This document shows, piece after piece, positions 38,060 through 46,665 of a DNA stretch of 64,000 nt. The notes below the pieces were generated by a model. The model was not told the origin of the DNA, searched no databases, and saw only the letters and a program-made list of their open reading frames with translations. How positions within the stretch are numbered: the stretch's first letter is position 1; every line of letters starts with the position of its first letter. A program made the position numbers and the translations under genes. Source of the stretch: Succinatimonas sp. CAG:777 (GTDB taxonomy: Bacteria; Pseudomonadota; Gammaproteobacteria; Enterobacterales; Succinivibrionaceae); NCBI GenBank assembly GCA_000431835.1, contig HF987952.1:67816-131815 (forward strand), given 5' to 3'.

Positions 38060-38566
38060 ATGAAAGCAACTGAATTTGGAAAGACTTTCAACACCACTTT
38101 ACAGAATGTTGATGAAAAATATAAATGGGTCAATGACATGATCAAAGCTCGTCAGGATCTTGTACTCATGTATATGAAGATCCTAAATGTATCTTTATCA
38201 CGCAGTTCAAATCAGAATGATGTTTGCTACCCTTCTTATGAGGATGTGACTTCATTTTGTAATCACTTGATTGACTATATTTCACATGGTCACTTTGATC
38301 TTTATCCTAAGATCATCGAGTTAATTGAAAATGCTTCAGGCAGATCATTGTCTATTGCTAATAGAACTATGCCTAAGATTGAAGCTACTACAGAGTACTT
38401 AATGAGATTTACTGATAAGTACGCAGAAGATCTTAACGAGAAAAAGATGTCATCTTTACAGCATGATTTAGCAAATGCAGGTAAATGTTTAGAGCAGAGA
38501 TTTAGAAACGAGGATCGTTTAATTATCGCTCTAAGATTAGTTCATTCTTTAGTATCTGAAGGCTAG
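38060..38566 (+). CDS. rsd: Regulator of sigma D (Rsd/AlgQ family)
   Basis: Rsd binds RpoD and lowers housekeeping transcription when growth slows. The ATG at 38060 (168 residues, MKATEFGKTFN) is preferred over the GTG two codons earlier because GGAGGT ends 5 nt before it. Similarity to E. coli Rsd runs along the protein: FCNHLIDYISHGHFDLYPKIIE, MPKIEATTEYLMRFTDKY and LANAGKCLEQRFRNEDRLIIALRLV. It is all-alpha and cytoplasmic. In E. coli rsd is in the same region as yjaG, hupA and purHD, which strengthens the call. Single-gene unit. Confidence 0.82.
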   Translation: MKATEFGKTFNTTLQNVDEKYKWVNDMIKARQDLVLMYMKILNVSLSRSSNQNDVCYPSYEDVTSFCNHLIDYISHGHFDLYPKIIELIENASGRSLSIANRTMPKIEATTEYLMRFTDKYAEDLNEKKMSSLQHDLANAGKCLEQRFRNEDRLIIALRLVHSLVSEG

Positions 38567-38576
38567 TCTCTATTTT

Positions 38577-38610
38577 AAGTAACTAGACTAACTACATAGT
38601 CTAGTTACTT
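38577..38610. terminator. Inverted repeat between rsd and radA
   Basis: AAGTAACTAGACTA pairs perfectly with TAGTCTAGTTACTT (14 bp, 6-base loop) between two convergent genes. There is no long T run, but position and symmetry suggest a bidirectional terminator. Confidence 0.65.
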
Positions 38611-38620
38611 AATCAAAACT

Positions 38621-39997
38621 TTAGACTAAATTAAAGAGATCGGTAACTCTCTTTACCGGAATCACCTCTACATCAGGATTGCGTGTTCGAGGAGCATTGT
38701 CAAAAGGTACAATGATCCTCACAAAACCTTGCTTTACTGCCTCTGATATTCTCTCCTGACCATATGGTACAGGTCTTATCTCACCTGTAAGACCAATTTC
38801 TCCAAAAGCAATTGTACCTTTATCTACTGGCTTGTCTCTGTAAGATGAAATCAGAGCTAAGGCTAAAGGTACATCTGATGAGGTATCCTCAACTTTTACA
38901 CCACCTACAACATTTACGAAGACATCCTGATCTGCTAGTGCAAATTCAGCATGGCGGTGCAATACAGACAGCAGCATAGAAAGTCTGTTCTGATCAGTAC
39001 CTAAAGACAATCGTCTTGGATTTGAGTATAAGGACAAATCTACTAATGCCTGTAACTCAACTAATAAAGGTCTTGTGCCTTCCCAAGTTACCATTGCAAG
39101 TGAGCCTGGAGCCACTGTTTCCTGGCGGTTTAAAAAAATGGCAGATGGATTTTTAACTTCTTTAAGACCAGTATCTGTCATAGCAAAGACACCAATCTCA
39201 TTTACAGCGCCAAAACGGTTTTTCTGACAGCGCAGTGTTCTGTATCGCATGTCAGTACCAGCTTCTAAAATTACAGAGCAATCTACACAGTGCTCTAAAA
39301 TTTTAGGACCTGCTAAGGTACCGTCTTTAGTTACATGTCCTACCATGAAGACTGCGATTCCAGTCCTTTTAGCGAATTGGGTTAAGGCGGCAGCGCCTTC
39401 ACGGACCTGACTTACAGAACCTGGTGCTGATTCAATTCCTGTTACATGCATAACTTGAATAGAATCTACAATTAAAACCTCTGGTCTTTCTTTTGATGCC
39501 ATCTCACAGATAGTATCAATTGAAGTTTCAGCAGCTATTCTGATGTTATTAGCCTGTATCTTTAAACGATTAGCACGCAGTGCTACCTGCTGTAATGATT
39601 CCTCACCGGTTACATACAGTACTTTATGATTTAAACAGAGTCTGCCTACAGTCTGTAAAAGTAAGGTTGACTTACCGGCACCTGGATTACCGCCTATTAG
39701 AACAACAGAGCCAGAGACAATACCTCCGCCTAAGACTCTGTCAAACTCTGTAAAGCCAGATGAAATTCTAGGACGTTTGGTAAGATCAACCGTAGCTAAT
39801 GAGCAAATTCCACTACCGGTTGCTCCAGCAAAACCAGATAAAACTCTTGCCGCTACCTTTGCTCCAGCATTAGGAGAAGTATCAACAAGAGTTTCACTGA
39901 TGGTACCTGCCTCACCGCATTCAGAGCAGATACCCTGCCAGCGGTAATATTTAGCACCACAGCTTGAACATACAAACACGCTTTTTGTTTTAGCCAT
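38621..39997 (-). CDS. radA: DNA repair protein RadA
   Basis: RadA is a RecA-like hexameric helicase that extends branches during recombination. The 458-residue product has the C4 zinc finger (CSSC, then CSEC within the first 30 residues), Walker A GGNPGAGKST near 102, the KNRFG motif and the C-terminal Lon-protease-like domain (GGVKVEDTSSDVPLALAL). It starts one base after serB ends, as in E. coli. Confidence 0.96.
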   Translation of the reverse strand: MAKTKSVFVCSSCGAKYYRWQGICSECGEAGTISETLVDTSPNAGAKVAARVLSGFAGATGSGICSLATVDLTKRPRISSGFTEFDRVLGGGIVSGSVVLIGGNPGAGKSTLLLQTVGRLCLNHKVLYVTGEESLQQVALRANRLKIQANNIRIAAETSIDTICEMASKERPEVLIVDSIQVMHVTGIESAPGSVSQVREGAAALTQFAKRTGIAVFMVGHVTKDGTLAGPKILEHCVDCSVILEAGTDMRYRTLRCQKNRFGAVNEIGVFAMTDTGLKEVKNPSAIFLNRQETVAPGSLAMVTWEGTRPLLVELQALVDLSLYSNPRRLSLGTDQNRLSMLLSVLHRHAEFALADQDVFVNVVGGVKVEDTSSDVPLALALISSYRDKPVDKGTIAFGEIGLTGEIRPVPYGQERISEAVKQGFVRIIVPFDNAPRTRNPDVEVIPVKRVTDLFNLV

Positions 39998-39998
39998 C

Positions 39999-40874
39999 TT
40001 ATGAATTTAACTCTAAAAGCAAAGCTACAGCACTAAGATCAGAATGATTGATACAAAATGGAGCTGTTTGCTGTACTAATGGCTTTGCGTGATAAGCAAT
40101 ACCAAGGGAAGCTGCCTCAATCATCTTTAAATCATTAGCACCATCACCTAAGACAATGATTTGTGATGACTCTACGTTAAATTTTTGCTGTAGATCTAAT
40201 ACGCCTTCACGCTTTACTGTCGCATCAACAATTCTCTTATCAACTTTACCGGTTAATTTGCCATCTTTAATTTCTAAAGAGTTAGCACACACCATATCTA
40301 AAGAGTATTTCTTATCTAAGACACATATTAACTGTTCAAAGCCACCAGAGCAGATACCTTTTACCCAGTTATGTGAGCTTACAGTCTGCATTAGGACATC
40401 AAGACCATCAGTCTCTTTCATAATGCTTTTAACATCTTCAATTACGGAGGCATCGCCGTCTTTTAACATGGCTACACGTAAAGTTAATGACTGAGCAAAA
40501 TCAAGACCTCCGTGCATTGCCTTTGAGGTAATCTCAGAGACCTTGTCATATACGCCCAAACGTCTTGCAATCTCATCAATGCCCTCAATCTGCACTGAGG
40601 TCATATCCATATCAAGACAAATCTCACCTTTTTCTTTTAAAGTTGGAAAAGAGGTAGCTGCAAAGACATCAAAGTCAAACTTGCCTTCAGTTACTGCCTT
40701 TTTACATAGTTCATGAGCATTGTCATTGTCGGTTGTAAATAAAGCACCTACATGACCATGTAATTCTTTTGTAGCAAGTGCTTTTAAGCTAATACCGGTA
40801 TTTTCTTCAACGCTTTTGGTTGCCTTTTTAATATCAAATGCGAGATCTTTTTTGACAATATAAACAAAGCTCAT
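39999..40874 (-). CDS. serB: Phosphoserine phosphatase
   Basis: SerB removes phosphate from phosphoserine, the last step of serine synthesis. The 291-residue HAD enzyme has motif I LDMDMT (nucleophile Asp near 93), followed by QIEGIDEIARRLG as in E. coli SerB, SGGF for motif II and GDGANDLKMIEAASLGIAYHAKP for motif IV. The N-terminal 80 residues form an ACT-like region. It precedes radA by one base, so they are coexpressed. Confidence 0.95.
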   Translation of the reverse strand: MSFVYIVKKDLAFDIKKATKSVEENTGISLKALATKELHGHVGALFTTDNDNAHELCKKAVTEGKFDFDVFAATSFPTLKEKGEICLDMDMTSVQIEGIDEIARRLGVYDKVSEITSKAMHGGLDFAQSLTLRVAMLKDGDASVIEDVKSIMKETDGLDVLMQTVSSHNWVKGICSGGFEQLICVLDKKYSLDMVCANSLEIKDGKLTGKVDKRIVDATVKREGVLDLQQKFNVESSQIIVLGDGANDLKMIEAASLGIAYHAKPLVQQTAPFCINHSDLSAVALLLELNS

Positions 40875-40904
40875 GCGATTTTCCTATTGCTTTTAGTTAT
40901 GAAT

Positions 40905-41645
40905 TTATAGAGTTGCAATCTTAGGTATTACCCTTTTGAGATTGTTCTCTAAAACAATCTCTGTTTCATCCATTGTACGGTTAAACAAGCTACAAATACA
41001 CTCATACTCTCTTTTGATTAAGTTTGGATCATATGGTCCTGTATGTAAAAAATCAGCATCTGTCTCTAAAACAAAATTCTCAAGACCTACTTTTTCTAAA
41101 ACAGAGTTTAACTTTGCCTGATTAAAGGTAATGTGATGTCCCACTGATAACATCATGCCTAAATCAAGGTACTTTTTAGCTATATCGTACGAGAAGGTAA
41201 AATTGTGGACAAAACCTTTTATCCGACCTTGATACTTTTTTAAAACTCTTATTAACTCACCATGACAGCCTCGTATATGCAGGTTAACTGGCAGAGCATA
41301 CTTTGAAGCTAATTCTAAATGCTGTTCTAAAACCTCAATTTGAGAGTTTACAGGTATTTCAATCTTATTATCTAAACCACATTCTCCAATGCCTACGACA
41401 TTTTCAAAGGAAAGTAACTTTTCAATAAGACTTAAATCAAACTTTTGGTCTTTTAAATACCAAGGATGAATACCTACAAAGACAGGAAGTTTTATATTCT
41501 GAGCTTTAAAAAGTTCTAAGGTATGTAAACTCTCATCTAAGGTTATACCTACACAGATGGGAGTTATATTTGACAAACGAGCACACTTTACCAATGACTC
41601 AATATCATCGAACATTCCTACATGTACATGTGCATCGTACAGCAT
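40905..41645 (-). CDS. TatD family metal-dependent hydrolase (YjjV-like)
   Basis: A 246-residue TIM-barrel protein with the TatD metal site: DAHVHVG at 4-10 (His-x-His), VGIGECGLD with the bridging Glu, LHIRG, FVHNFTFS and LETDADFL with the catalytic Asp. TatD enzymes are metal-dependent nucleases or deacylases with roles in DNA repair. It is 30 nt upstream of serB and so likely in one unit with serB-radA; E. coli yjjV also lies near this cluster. Substrate unknown. Confidence 0.88.
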   Translation of the reverse strand: MLYDAHVHVGMFDDIESLVKCARLSNITPICVGITLDESLHTLELFKAQNIKLPVFVGIHPWYLKDQKFDLSLIEKLLSFENVVGIGECGLDNKIEIPVNSQIEVLEQHLELASKYALPVNLHIRGCHGELIRVLKKYQGRIKGFVHNFTFSYDIAKKYLDLGMMLSVGHHITFNQAKLNSVLEKVGLENFVLETDADFLHTGPYDPNLIKREYECICSLFNRTMDETEIVLENNLKRVIPKIATL

Positions 41646-41703
41646 ATGTCCTCTTTATGTGCTCTTAAATTACCTGCCTTAAGTTTCCTCAAGGCAAGGA
41701 TTA

Positions 41704-43302
41704 TTAGTGTTCTCTCGTAGCAGAGAACTTAACCTTTGGATAACGCTCCATGTTAAGGTTTAAATTAACACCAGATGTTGCAAGGAAGGTTAGGTTATCA
41801 CCACCATCTAAGGCAATTGACTGCGGAACCTTATCCTGAATTTCCTGTAAAGCCTTAGGATCATCTGATGATAACCAGCGGGCTGTGGTTACAGCGATAT
41901 TCTCATACTTTGCATCAACATTGTATTCATGCTTTAGACGAGATACCACCACATCAAACTGCAACACACCTACAGCACCTACGATCAGATCATTGTTGAT
42001 GATAGGTCTGAATACCTGCACCGCACCTTCTTCTGACAACTGCATTAGACCTTTTTGCAACTGTTTCTGCTTTAGAGGATCATTTAAATGAATACGTCTG
42101 AAGAGTTCTGGAGCGAAATTAGGAATACCGTTAAAGTGAAGTTTTTCACCTTCAGTGAAGGTATCACCAATACGCATGGTACCGTGGTTGTGTAAACCGA
42201 TGATATCGCCTGCTACAGCCAACTGAGCCTGTTCGCGCTCACCTGCCATAAAGGTTACAGCATCAGATACAATAACTTCTTTGCCTAAACGTACGTTATA
42301 AAGTTTCATACCCTTATGGTATGAACCAGAAACAATACGCATGAAAGCGATTCTGTCATGGTGCTTAGGATCCATATTAGCCTGGATCTTAAAGATAAAG
42401 CCTGTAAGTTTACCCTCAGATGCTACTACCTCGCGCTCATCAGCTACTCGTGATAGAGGTGTAGGAGCCCATTCGGTCAAGCCGTCTAGCATGCAGTCAA
42501 CACCGAAGTTACCTAAAGCAGTACCGAAGAATACTGGGGTTAATTTACCTTCACGAAACAGATCTAAATCAAACTCATTTGAAGCACCTTTTACAAGTTC
42601 AATATCATCACGTAACTGTGAAGCTTCATCCTCACCTAGAACTTTATCTAGTTCAGGGTTATCAAGTCCTTTAATAGTCTGAGCTTTCTGAATATGGTAT
42701 CCCTCACCTGAGTGATAAAGCATTACCTCATCTTTTAATAAGTGATAAATACCACGGAAAGACTTACCAGAACCAATAGGCCAGGTAATAGGAGCGCACA
42801 GAATGTTAAGCTCTTTTTCTACTTCATCTAAAAGGTCAAGAGGATCACGTGTTTCACGGTCTAACTTGTTCATGAAAGTTAAAATAGGAGTGGTACGCAA
42901 TCTTGTTACTTCCATTAACTTACGGGTTCTTTCCTCAACACCTTTAGCAGCATCAATTACCATTAAGCATGAGTCTACTGCGGTAAGCACACGGTAGGTA
43001 TCTTCAGAGAAATCCTCGTGACCTGGGGTATCTAGAAGATTTACTGTACAGTTATTGTATGGAAACTGCATTACAGAGGTGGAAACAGAAATACCACGCT
43101 CTTTTTCCATATCCATCCAGTCTGAACGAGCAAAGGCTCCGGTTGAGCCACGGGCTTTAACTTCACCTGCTCTTTGAATTACTGAACCGAATAATAAAAC
43201 TTTTTCTGTGATGGTGGTTTTACCAGCATCAGGGTGGGAAATAATCGCAAACGTTCTACGTTTGTTTATTTCATTTAAGAGATTTTTATCTGCCATTTTC
43301 AC
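41704..43302 (-). CDS. prfC: Peptide chain release factor 3
   Basis: RF3 is the GTPase that ejects RF1/RF2 from ribosomes after termination. The 532-residue product has the G1 motif HPDAGKTT, switch I region ARGSTGAFARSDWMDMEKERGISVSTSV, DTPGHEDFSEDTYRVL and NKLD. C-terminal domains match RF3 (VGVLQFDVVVSRLKHEYNV). The start may be the first ATG at 43302 or the second at 43296. It precedes the TatD gene by 58 nt and is divergent from the DUF3791 cassette. Confidence 0.96.
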   Translation of the reverse strand: MKMADKNLLNEINKRRTFAIISHPDAGKTTITEKVLLFGSVIQRAGEVKARGSTGAFARSDWMDMEKERGISVSTSVMQFPYNNCTVNLLDTPGHEDFSEDTYRVLTAVDSCLMVIDAAKGVEERTRKLMEVTRLRTTPILTFMNKLDRETRDPLDLLDEVEKELNILCAPITWPIGSGKSFRGIYHLLKDEVMLYHSGEGYHIQKAQTIKGLDNPELDKVLGEDEASQLRDDIELVKGASNEFDLDLFREGKLTPVFFGTALGNFGVDCMLDGLTEWAPTPLSRVADEREVVASEGKLTGFIFKIQANMDPKHHDRIAFMRIVSGSYHKGMKLYNVRLGKEVIVSDAVTFMAGEREQAQLAVAGDIIGLHNHGTMRIGDTFTEGEKLHFNGIPNFAPELFRRIHLNDPLKQKQLQKGLMQLSEEGAVQVFRPIINNDLIVGAVGVLQFDVVVSRLKHEYNVDAKYENIAVTTARWLSSDDPKALQEIQDKVPQSIALDGGDNLTFLATSGVNLNLNMERYPKVKFSATREH

Positions 43303-43447
43303 TGATTTTTCAAAAATAAAACTGCGTGTATTTTCGCTTATTTGCCCTTATTTCTCAACCGAAAATCAACTTTTCATCAAGATTTAATCGATAAGCTTTA
43401 TAAAATCTTACAGGTTACTGACAAGACAGAGTACATATTATCTCATC

Positions 43448-43476
43448 TTGTTTTAGTTGGTCCTGACAACTATACT
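43448..43476 (+). promoter_or_regulatory. Promoter of the DUF3791-DUF3990-DUF3791 cassette
   Basis: TTGTTT at 43448-43453 and TATACT at 43471-43476 are 17 nt apart, with the expected start site about 24 nt before the first ATG. A single promoter would serve the three overlapping genes. Confidence 0.6.
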
Positions 43477-43506
43477 TAAATCGTGAACTTGCCTAGAGAG
43501 ATTATA

Positions 43507-43746
43507 ATGACTGTGAAAAATGATATAACAAATCAAAATGAGCTGGAATTTGCTATTTTCTGTATCGAGAACATTGCAATTAAGCTAGGAATAAAAGCTA
43601 ATTCTGTATATAAAGCTCTTACTGATAAAAGCAACATTTTAGACAGTTATATCATTCCTGAATATGAAATTCTTCATACACAAAGCAAAGATTACATTGT
43701 GGACGACATCATATCCTTGATGAAAGAAAAAGGGGCTATAGAATGA
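43507..43746 (+). CDS. DUF3791 family small protein (first copy)
   Basis: The ATG at 43507 is chosen (79 residues, MTVKNDITNQNELEFA) because AGAGAG lies 7 nt before it; a GTG 24 nt upstream is less likely. The protein is a DUF3791-type helical domain: ELEFAIFCIENIAIKLGIKANSVYKAL, then SYIIPEYEILHTQSKDYIVDDIISLM. No function is established for the family. Its stop overlaps the DUF3990 start (ATGA), so the two are translated together. In such a layout a small helical protein is often the antitoxin or adaptor of the next gene; that is inference. Confidence 0.75.
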   Translation: MTVKNDITNQNELEFAIFCIENIAIKLGIKANSVYKALTDKSNILDSYIIPEYEILHTQSKDYIVDDIISLMKEKGAIE

Positions 43747-44213
43747 TCCTTTATCATGGGTCTTACACAAAGGTAGAGACTCCAGATTTAAAACACTCAA
43801 GGAATAATGTAGATTTTGGTGCTGGTTTTTACGTTACTCCAATTTACGAGCAATCTCTAAAATGGAGTTTAAAAATTAAAAAAAGAGGCAAAGACAGCTT
43901 TATCTCAAGTTTTGAGTTCACTCAAGACAAGCTAAGTTCACTTAATGTAATGAAATTTGATGACTACTCTGAAAGCTGGCTTGATTTTATCTTAAGATGC
44001 AGAAGCGGACAGGACACAATTAACTATGATCTTGTTATCGGTGGCGTTGCCAATGACAAAGTTTTTAACACAGTGGAACTGTTTTTTGATGGTCTTATAG
44101 ATAAAGCTGAAGCCATAAAAAGACTTCGTTTTGAAAAGCCTAACTTGCAATTCTGTTTTAGCTCTCAACTTGCCTTGAGTTGTCTTACTTTTATAAAAGC
44201 CACCAGATTATAG
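43743..44213 (+). CDS. DUF3990 family protein, ADP-ribosyltransferase-like
   Basis: The 156-residue product starts MILYHGSYTKVETPDL and continues DFGAGFYVTPIYEQSLKWS, the DUF3990 pattern. These resemble the first two motifs of the ADP-ribosyltransferase fold: His5 in LYHGS and Tyr30 in GFYVT. The third position is likely near FCFSSQLALSCL (Gln142), which would replace the usual catalytic glutamate. Whether it transfers ADP-ribose is not known. It is bracketed by two DUF3791 genes with overlaps or short gaps, and has no signal peptide. Function as the toxin or effector of the cassette is inferred. Confidence 0.75.
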   Translation: MILYHGSYTKVETPDLKHSRNNVDFGAGFYVTPIYEQSLKWSLKIKKRGKDSFISSFEFTQDKLSSLNVMKFDDYSESWLDFILRCRSGQDTINYDLVIGGVANDKVFNTVELFFDGLIDKAEAIKRLRFEKPNLQFCFSSQLALSCLTFIKATRL

Positions 44214-44228
44214 AGGATAGATACATAT

Positions 44229-44456
44229 ATGGACGCAAATCCAATCTTACTGCAAATGAAGTACTCAAGAGTAGTTGCTCTGTTGGCTAAAAAAGAACAT
44301 ATCTCCATGCGCAAAGCCTTAGATATTTTCTATAAGTCAAAGCTCTACCCTCTTGTAAGTGAAGGCATATCTGATATGCACTGCATGAGTGATGAATATC
44401 TTGTAGAAGATCTAATCGACGAAATTTCAAAATCAGGATCTAATGTGTCTAACTAA
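44229..44456 (+). CDS. DUF3791 family small protein (second, divergent copy)
   Basis: This 75-residue protein starts MDANPILLQMKYSRVVALLAK and contains KALDIFYKSKLYPLVSEGISDMHCMSDEYLVEDLIDEI, a pattern usual in a second DUF3791-type group found next to DUF3990 genes. It begins 16 nt after the DUF3990 stop with GAGGAT before the ATG. It shares little with the first copy beyond helix content and the ending YLVEDLI against YIVDDII. It is the last gene of the cassette; no clear terminator was found in 44457-44660. Confidence 0.7.
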   Translation: MDANPILLQMKYSRVVALLAKKEHISMRKALDIFYKSKLYPLVSEGISDMHCMSDEYLVEDLIDEISKSGSNVSN

Positions 44457-44660
44457 GCTTCTTCCTATTGAGCATTTAACATCTGATTAGTTTGTTTTCG
44501 TATATTTACAGTCACAAAAAACTTTCTAAAAACTAACTCAATTCTCTTAAAAACTCTCAATTTTTAGCAAAATTTGGCAATAACTTGAAAAGATAGTGCC
44601 TATTTTTTGCTTTTTACTGTTCTAAAGTACATGTATACAAAATACATAAAGGAACATTTT

Positions 44661-45748
44661 ATGAAAGCAAAAGTGTTAGCCCCCCTCTTGTAGCAACTAT
44701 GCTGCTTACACTAGCTGTCAACTCATCCTACGCTAAAGATTCACAAGCTCCAACTTTAACCATAGACGCATCTTCTCTATCCGAAAAATGGGATAAAGCT
44801 TTTCCTAAGGATAAAAGAGCTCATCACCACAAAGTTATTCTCTACAATCGCTTTGGCATCAACATGGTAGGTGATCTCTATACTCCTGCTAATATGAAAA
44901 AAGGAGATAAGCTAAGAGCTTTAGCTGATGCAGGTCCATATGGTGCCGTAAAAGAACAGTTATCAGGTCGTTATGCTCAGGGAATGGCAGCTCGTGGCTT
45001 TATTGCTTTAGCTATTGATCCTGCTTTTACTGAATAAAGTGGCGGAGAGCCTAGAAACATTTCCTCCCCAGAACTTAATACAGAAGATTTTTTAGCAGCT
45101 GTTGATTACCTACTGAATAATGAAAACGTAGCTGATGGCAAAGTCGGTATCATTGGCATCTGCGGAGTTGGTGGGTTTGCGTTAAATGCAGTCGCACAAG
45201 ATCCTAGAATCAAAGCAACCGTTACCTCAACCATGTACGACATGACAAGAGGCATGGCAAATGGCTATTTTGATGAAGGTACGTCTTCTGAAGAATTAAA
45301 AGCAAATAGACAGAAAGCAAGAGCTCAAATTGCAGCAGAACGTACTATTGATTATAAGAACGGTACTTATGCAATGGCTGAAAGACTCCCAGCTAAGGTA
45401 ACTCCTGATATGCCTCTGTTTGTTAAGGACTACTCTAACTTTTATGAAACAAAATTAGGCTACCATGAAAGATCATATGGCTCTACATCAGGTGCTACTG
45501 TAACCTCAGCAGCAACCTTCATGAACATGCCAATTCTTGTCATATGCTGATGAAATTGAAACACCTGTACTGATGATACATGGTGAAAAGCCCTCTCAAG
45601 ATATTTCTCTGAAGACGCGTTCAAAAAGCTAAAAGATGATAACAAAGAACTGTACATCGTACCTAACGCAGTACATACAGATCTTTACTACAAGATGGAT
45701 GTAATACCTTTTGATAAGATCGAATCTTTCTTTGAAAAGAATCTTTAA
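44661..45748 (+). pseudogene. Secreted alpha/beta hydrolase (dienelactone-hydrolase-like), broken
   Basis: Joined across its lesions this would be a secreted hydrolase of about 360 residues. Lesions: the frame is lost in a run of six C at 44680-44685, where one extra C restores a signal peptide (LLVATMLLTLAVNSSYA); TAA at 45035-45037 replaces a residue before SGGEPRN; a one-base gain near 45540 breaks PILSYADEIE; and a one-base loss near 45590 follows MIHGEK. Downstream parts read ALNAVAQDPRIKATVTSTMYDMTRG and KDDNKELYIVPNAVHTDLYY, typical of this hydrolase group. The nucleophile elbow reads GICGVGG. It is a clear pseudogene lying between the DUF cassette and the Hsp20 gene. Confidence 0.8.
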
Positions 45749-45773
45749 ATGAGAGCTAAACGCAACTGATTAA

Positions 45774-45795
45774 GGCAGAGCCTCGTGGCTCTGCC
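45774..45795. terminator. Hairpin between the hydrolase pseudogene and hsp20
   Basis: GGCAGAGCC pairs perfectly with GGCTCTGCC (9 bp, loop TCGT) between convergent genes. CTATCTATTT follows on the plus strand. Probable terminator. Confidence 0.65.
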
Positions 45796-45867
45796 CTATC
45801 TATTTATGAGAGTAAACTATTGTGTTATGCGGTTGTAAGACTAAGCTTTAAAAGCTAGCACTTTTAA

Positions 45868-46332
45868 TTAGTGGATCTTAATTGAAGTTGAAGTCTTTGC
45901 ATCTTTTGCTTTCATCAAGCAGATATCCAACTCACCATTTGCATAAGCTGCAGTAATATCTTTTGGATCAACATCTTCAAAATGAAAGCTACGCTCGTAA
46001 GTACCTTCTGAACGCTCATGAACCATAAAGCCAAACTCATCTTTTTTGTTGCACTCTTTATGATGATCAGCTCTGATGGTTAAATCACCATTCTCAAAAT
46101 CAACCTTGATGTCTTCTTTCTTAACACCTGGCATATCAGCCTTTAGCTGATAGCGGTCACCTAAATCTTTAATATCTACACGAGCATTGTCTGTTGCCAT
46201 TGGAGTAAACATATTATCAAAGTCTGCTAATGGACGGCTGAAGAAATCAAACAGTGTAGGTGCAAAGTTCTTATTAAAACCATCATTAACTCTTGCTAAC
46301 ATATTCTTATTGCAATTATTCATGTTCTTCAT
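45868..46332 (-). CDS. Small heat-shock protein (Hsp20 family)
   Basis: A holdase chaperone that binds unfolding proteins. The ATG at 46332 (154 residues, MKNMNNCNKNM) is chosen because GAGGAG lies 7 nt before it; an upstream in-frame ATG at 46392 lacks a ribosome site. The alpha-crystallin domain spans about residues 50-148: DIKDLGDRYQLKADMPGVKKEDIKV, ENGDLTIRADH, GTYERSFHFEDVD and ANGELDICLMKA. The C-terminal anchor motif I-x-I is present as TSIKIH. A heat-shock-like element and a hairpin lie upstream. Confidence 0.92.
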   Translation of the reverse strand: MKNMNNCNKNMLARVNDGFNKNFAPTLFDFFSRPLADFDNMFTPMATDNARVDIKDLGDRYQLKADMPGVKKEDIKVDFENGDLTIRADHHKECNKKDEFGFMVHERSEGTYERSFHFEDVDPKDITAAYANGELDICLMKAKDAKTSTSIKIH

Positions 46333-46343
46333 AAAAGCTCCTC

Positions 46344-46408
46344 GGATTGCTTCTTCTTGCAATCCCTTTATTCTCTTTTCACACTTATACAAGTGTGGTC
46401 ACTTCAAG
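46344..46408 (-). promoter_or_regulatory. hsp20 upstream region: sigma-32-like element and leader hairpin
   Basis: On the minus strand CTTGAAG (46402-46408) matches the sigma-32 -35 box; 12 nt later comes TATAAG rather than the usual CCCCAT. The region has a 6-bp palindrome ACACTT/AAGTGT at 46381-46396. In the mRNA, GGATTGC/GCAATCC (7 bp, loop 8, 46344-46365) ends right against the GAGGAG ribosome site, so folding could limit access to it at low temperature. Thermosensor function is inferred. Confidence 0.4.
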
Positions 46409-46537
46409 CTTTTTAAAGGGTATTTTTTAGTGATGAGTTTTATTTTCAGATAGCAAAAATGAGCTTTAAAAACACGTTCTCAGACCACATATTAAAAGTG
46501 ATTTCTTTGCTCTTTTGTATCCCTAATTTTCTTAAAA

Positions 46538-46625
46538 AGTTGGAAAAGTGGTCTGAATAAAGCATAATTCAGTTGGAAAAGTGGACAATTTTAGTTATTT
46601 TTAGTTGGAAAATTGGCATTATTTT
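46538..46625 (+). repeat. Repeat array A: three GTTGGAAAA-type repeats, 32-33 bp apart
   Basis: Three copies of a roughly 20-bp unit, consensus AGTTGGAAAAgTGGnCAATT, begin at 46538, 46571 and 46603 (GTTGG at 46539, 46572 and 46604). The spacing is 33 and 32 bp, three helical turns. The last copy is 62 bp before the ATG at 46666. The same arrangement is repeated in array B. No other match was seen in the window. Confidence 0.8.
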
Positions 46626-46665
46626 GTCTATGATCTAGATAAACCAACTGTTATTAGCTCTTAGA

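Noticed and set aside
3506..45037. Reassigned TAA codon, since several genes have in-frame TAA where Tyr or Leu is expected
   Set aside because: Core genes end normally at TAA (for example the SBP neighbours, purH and cvpA region genes) and contain no internal TAA. The affected genes also carry deletions or frameshifts, so these are nonsense mutations.
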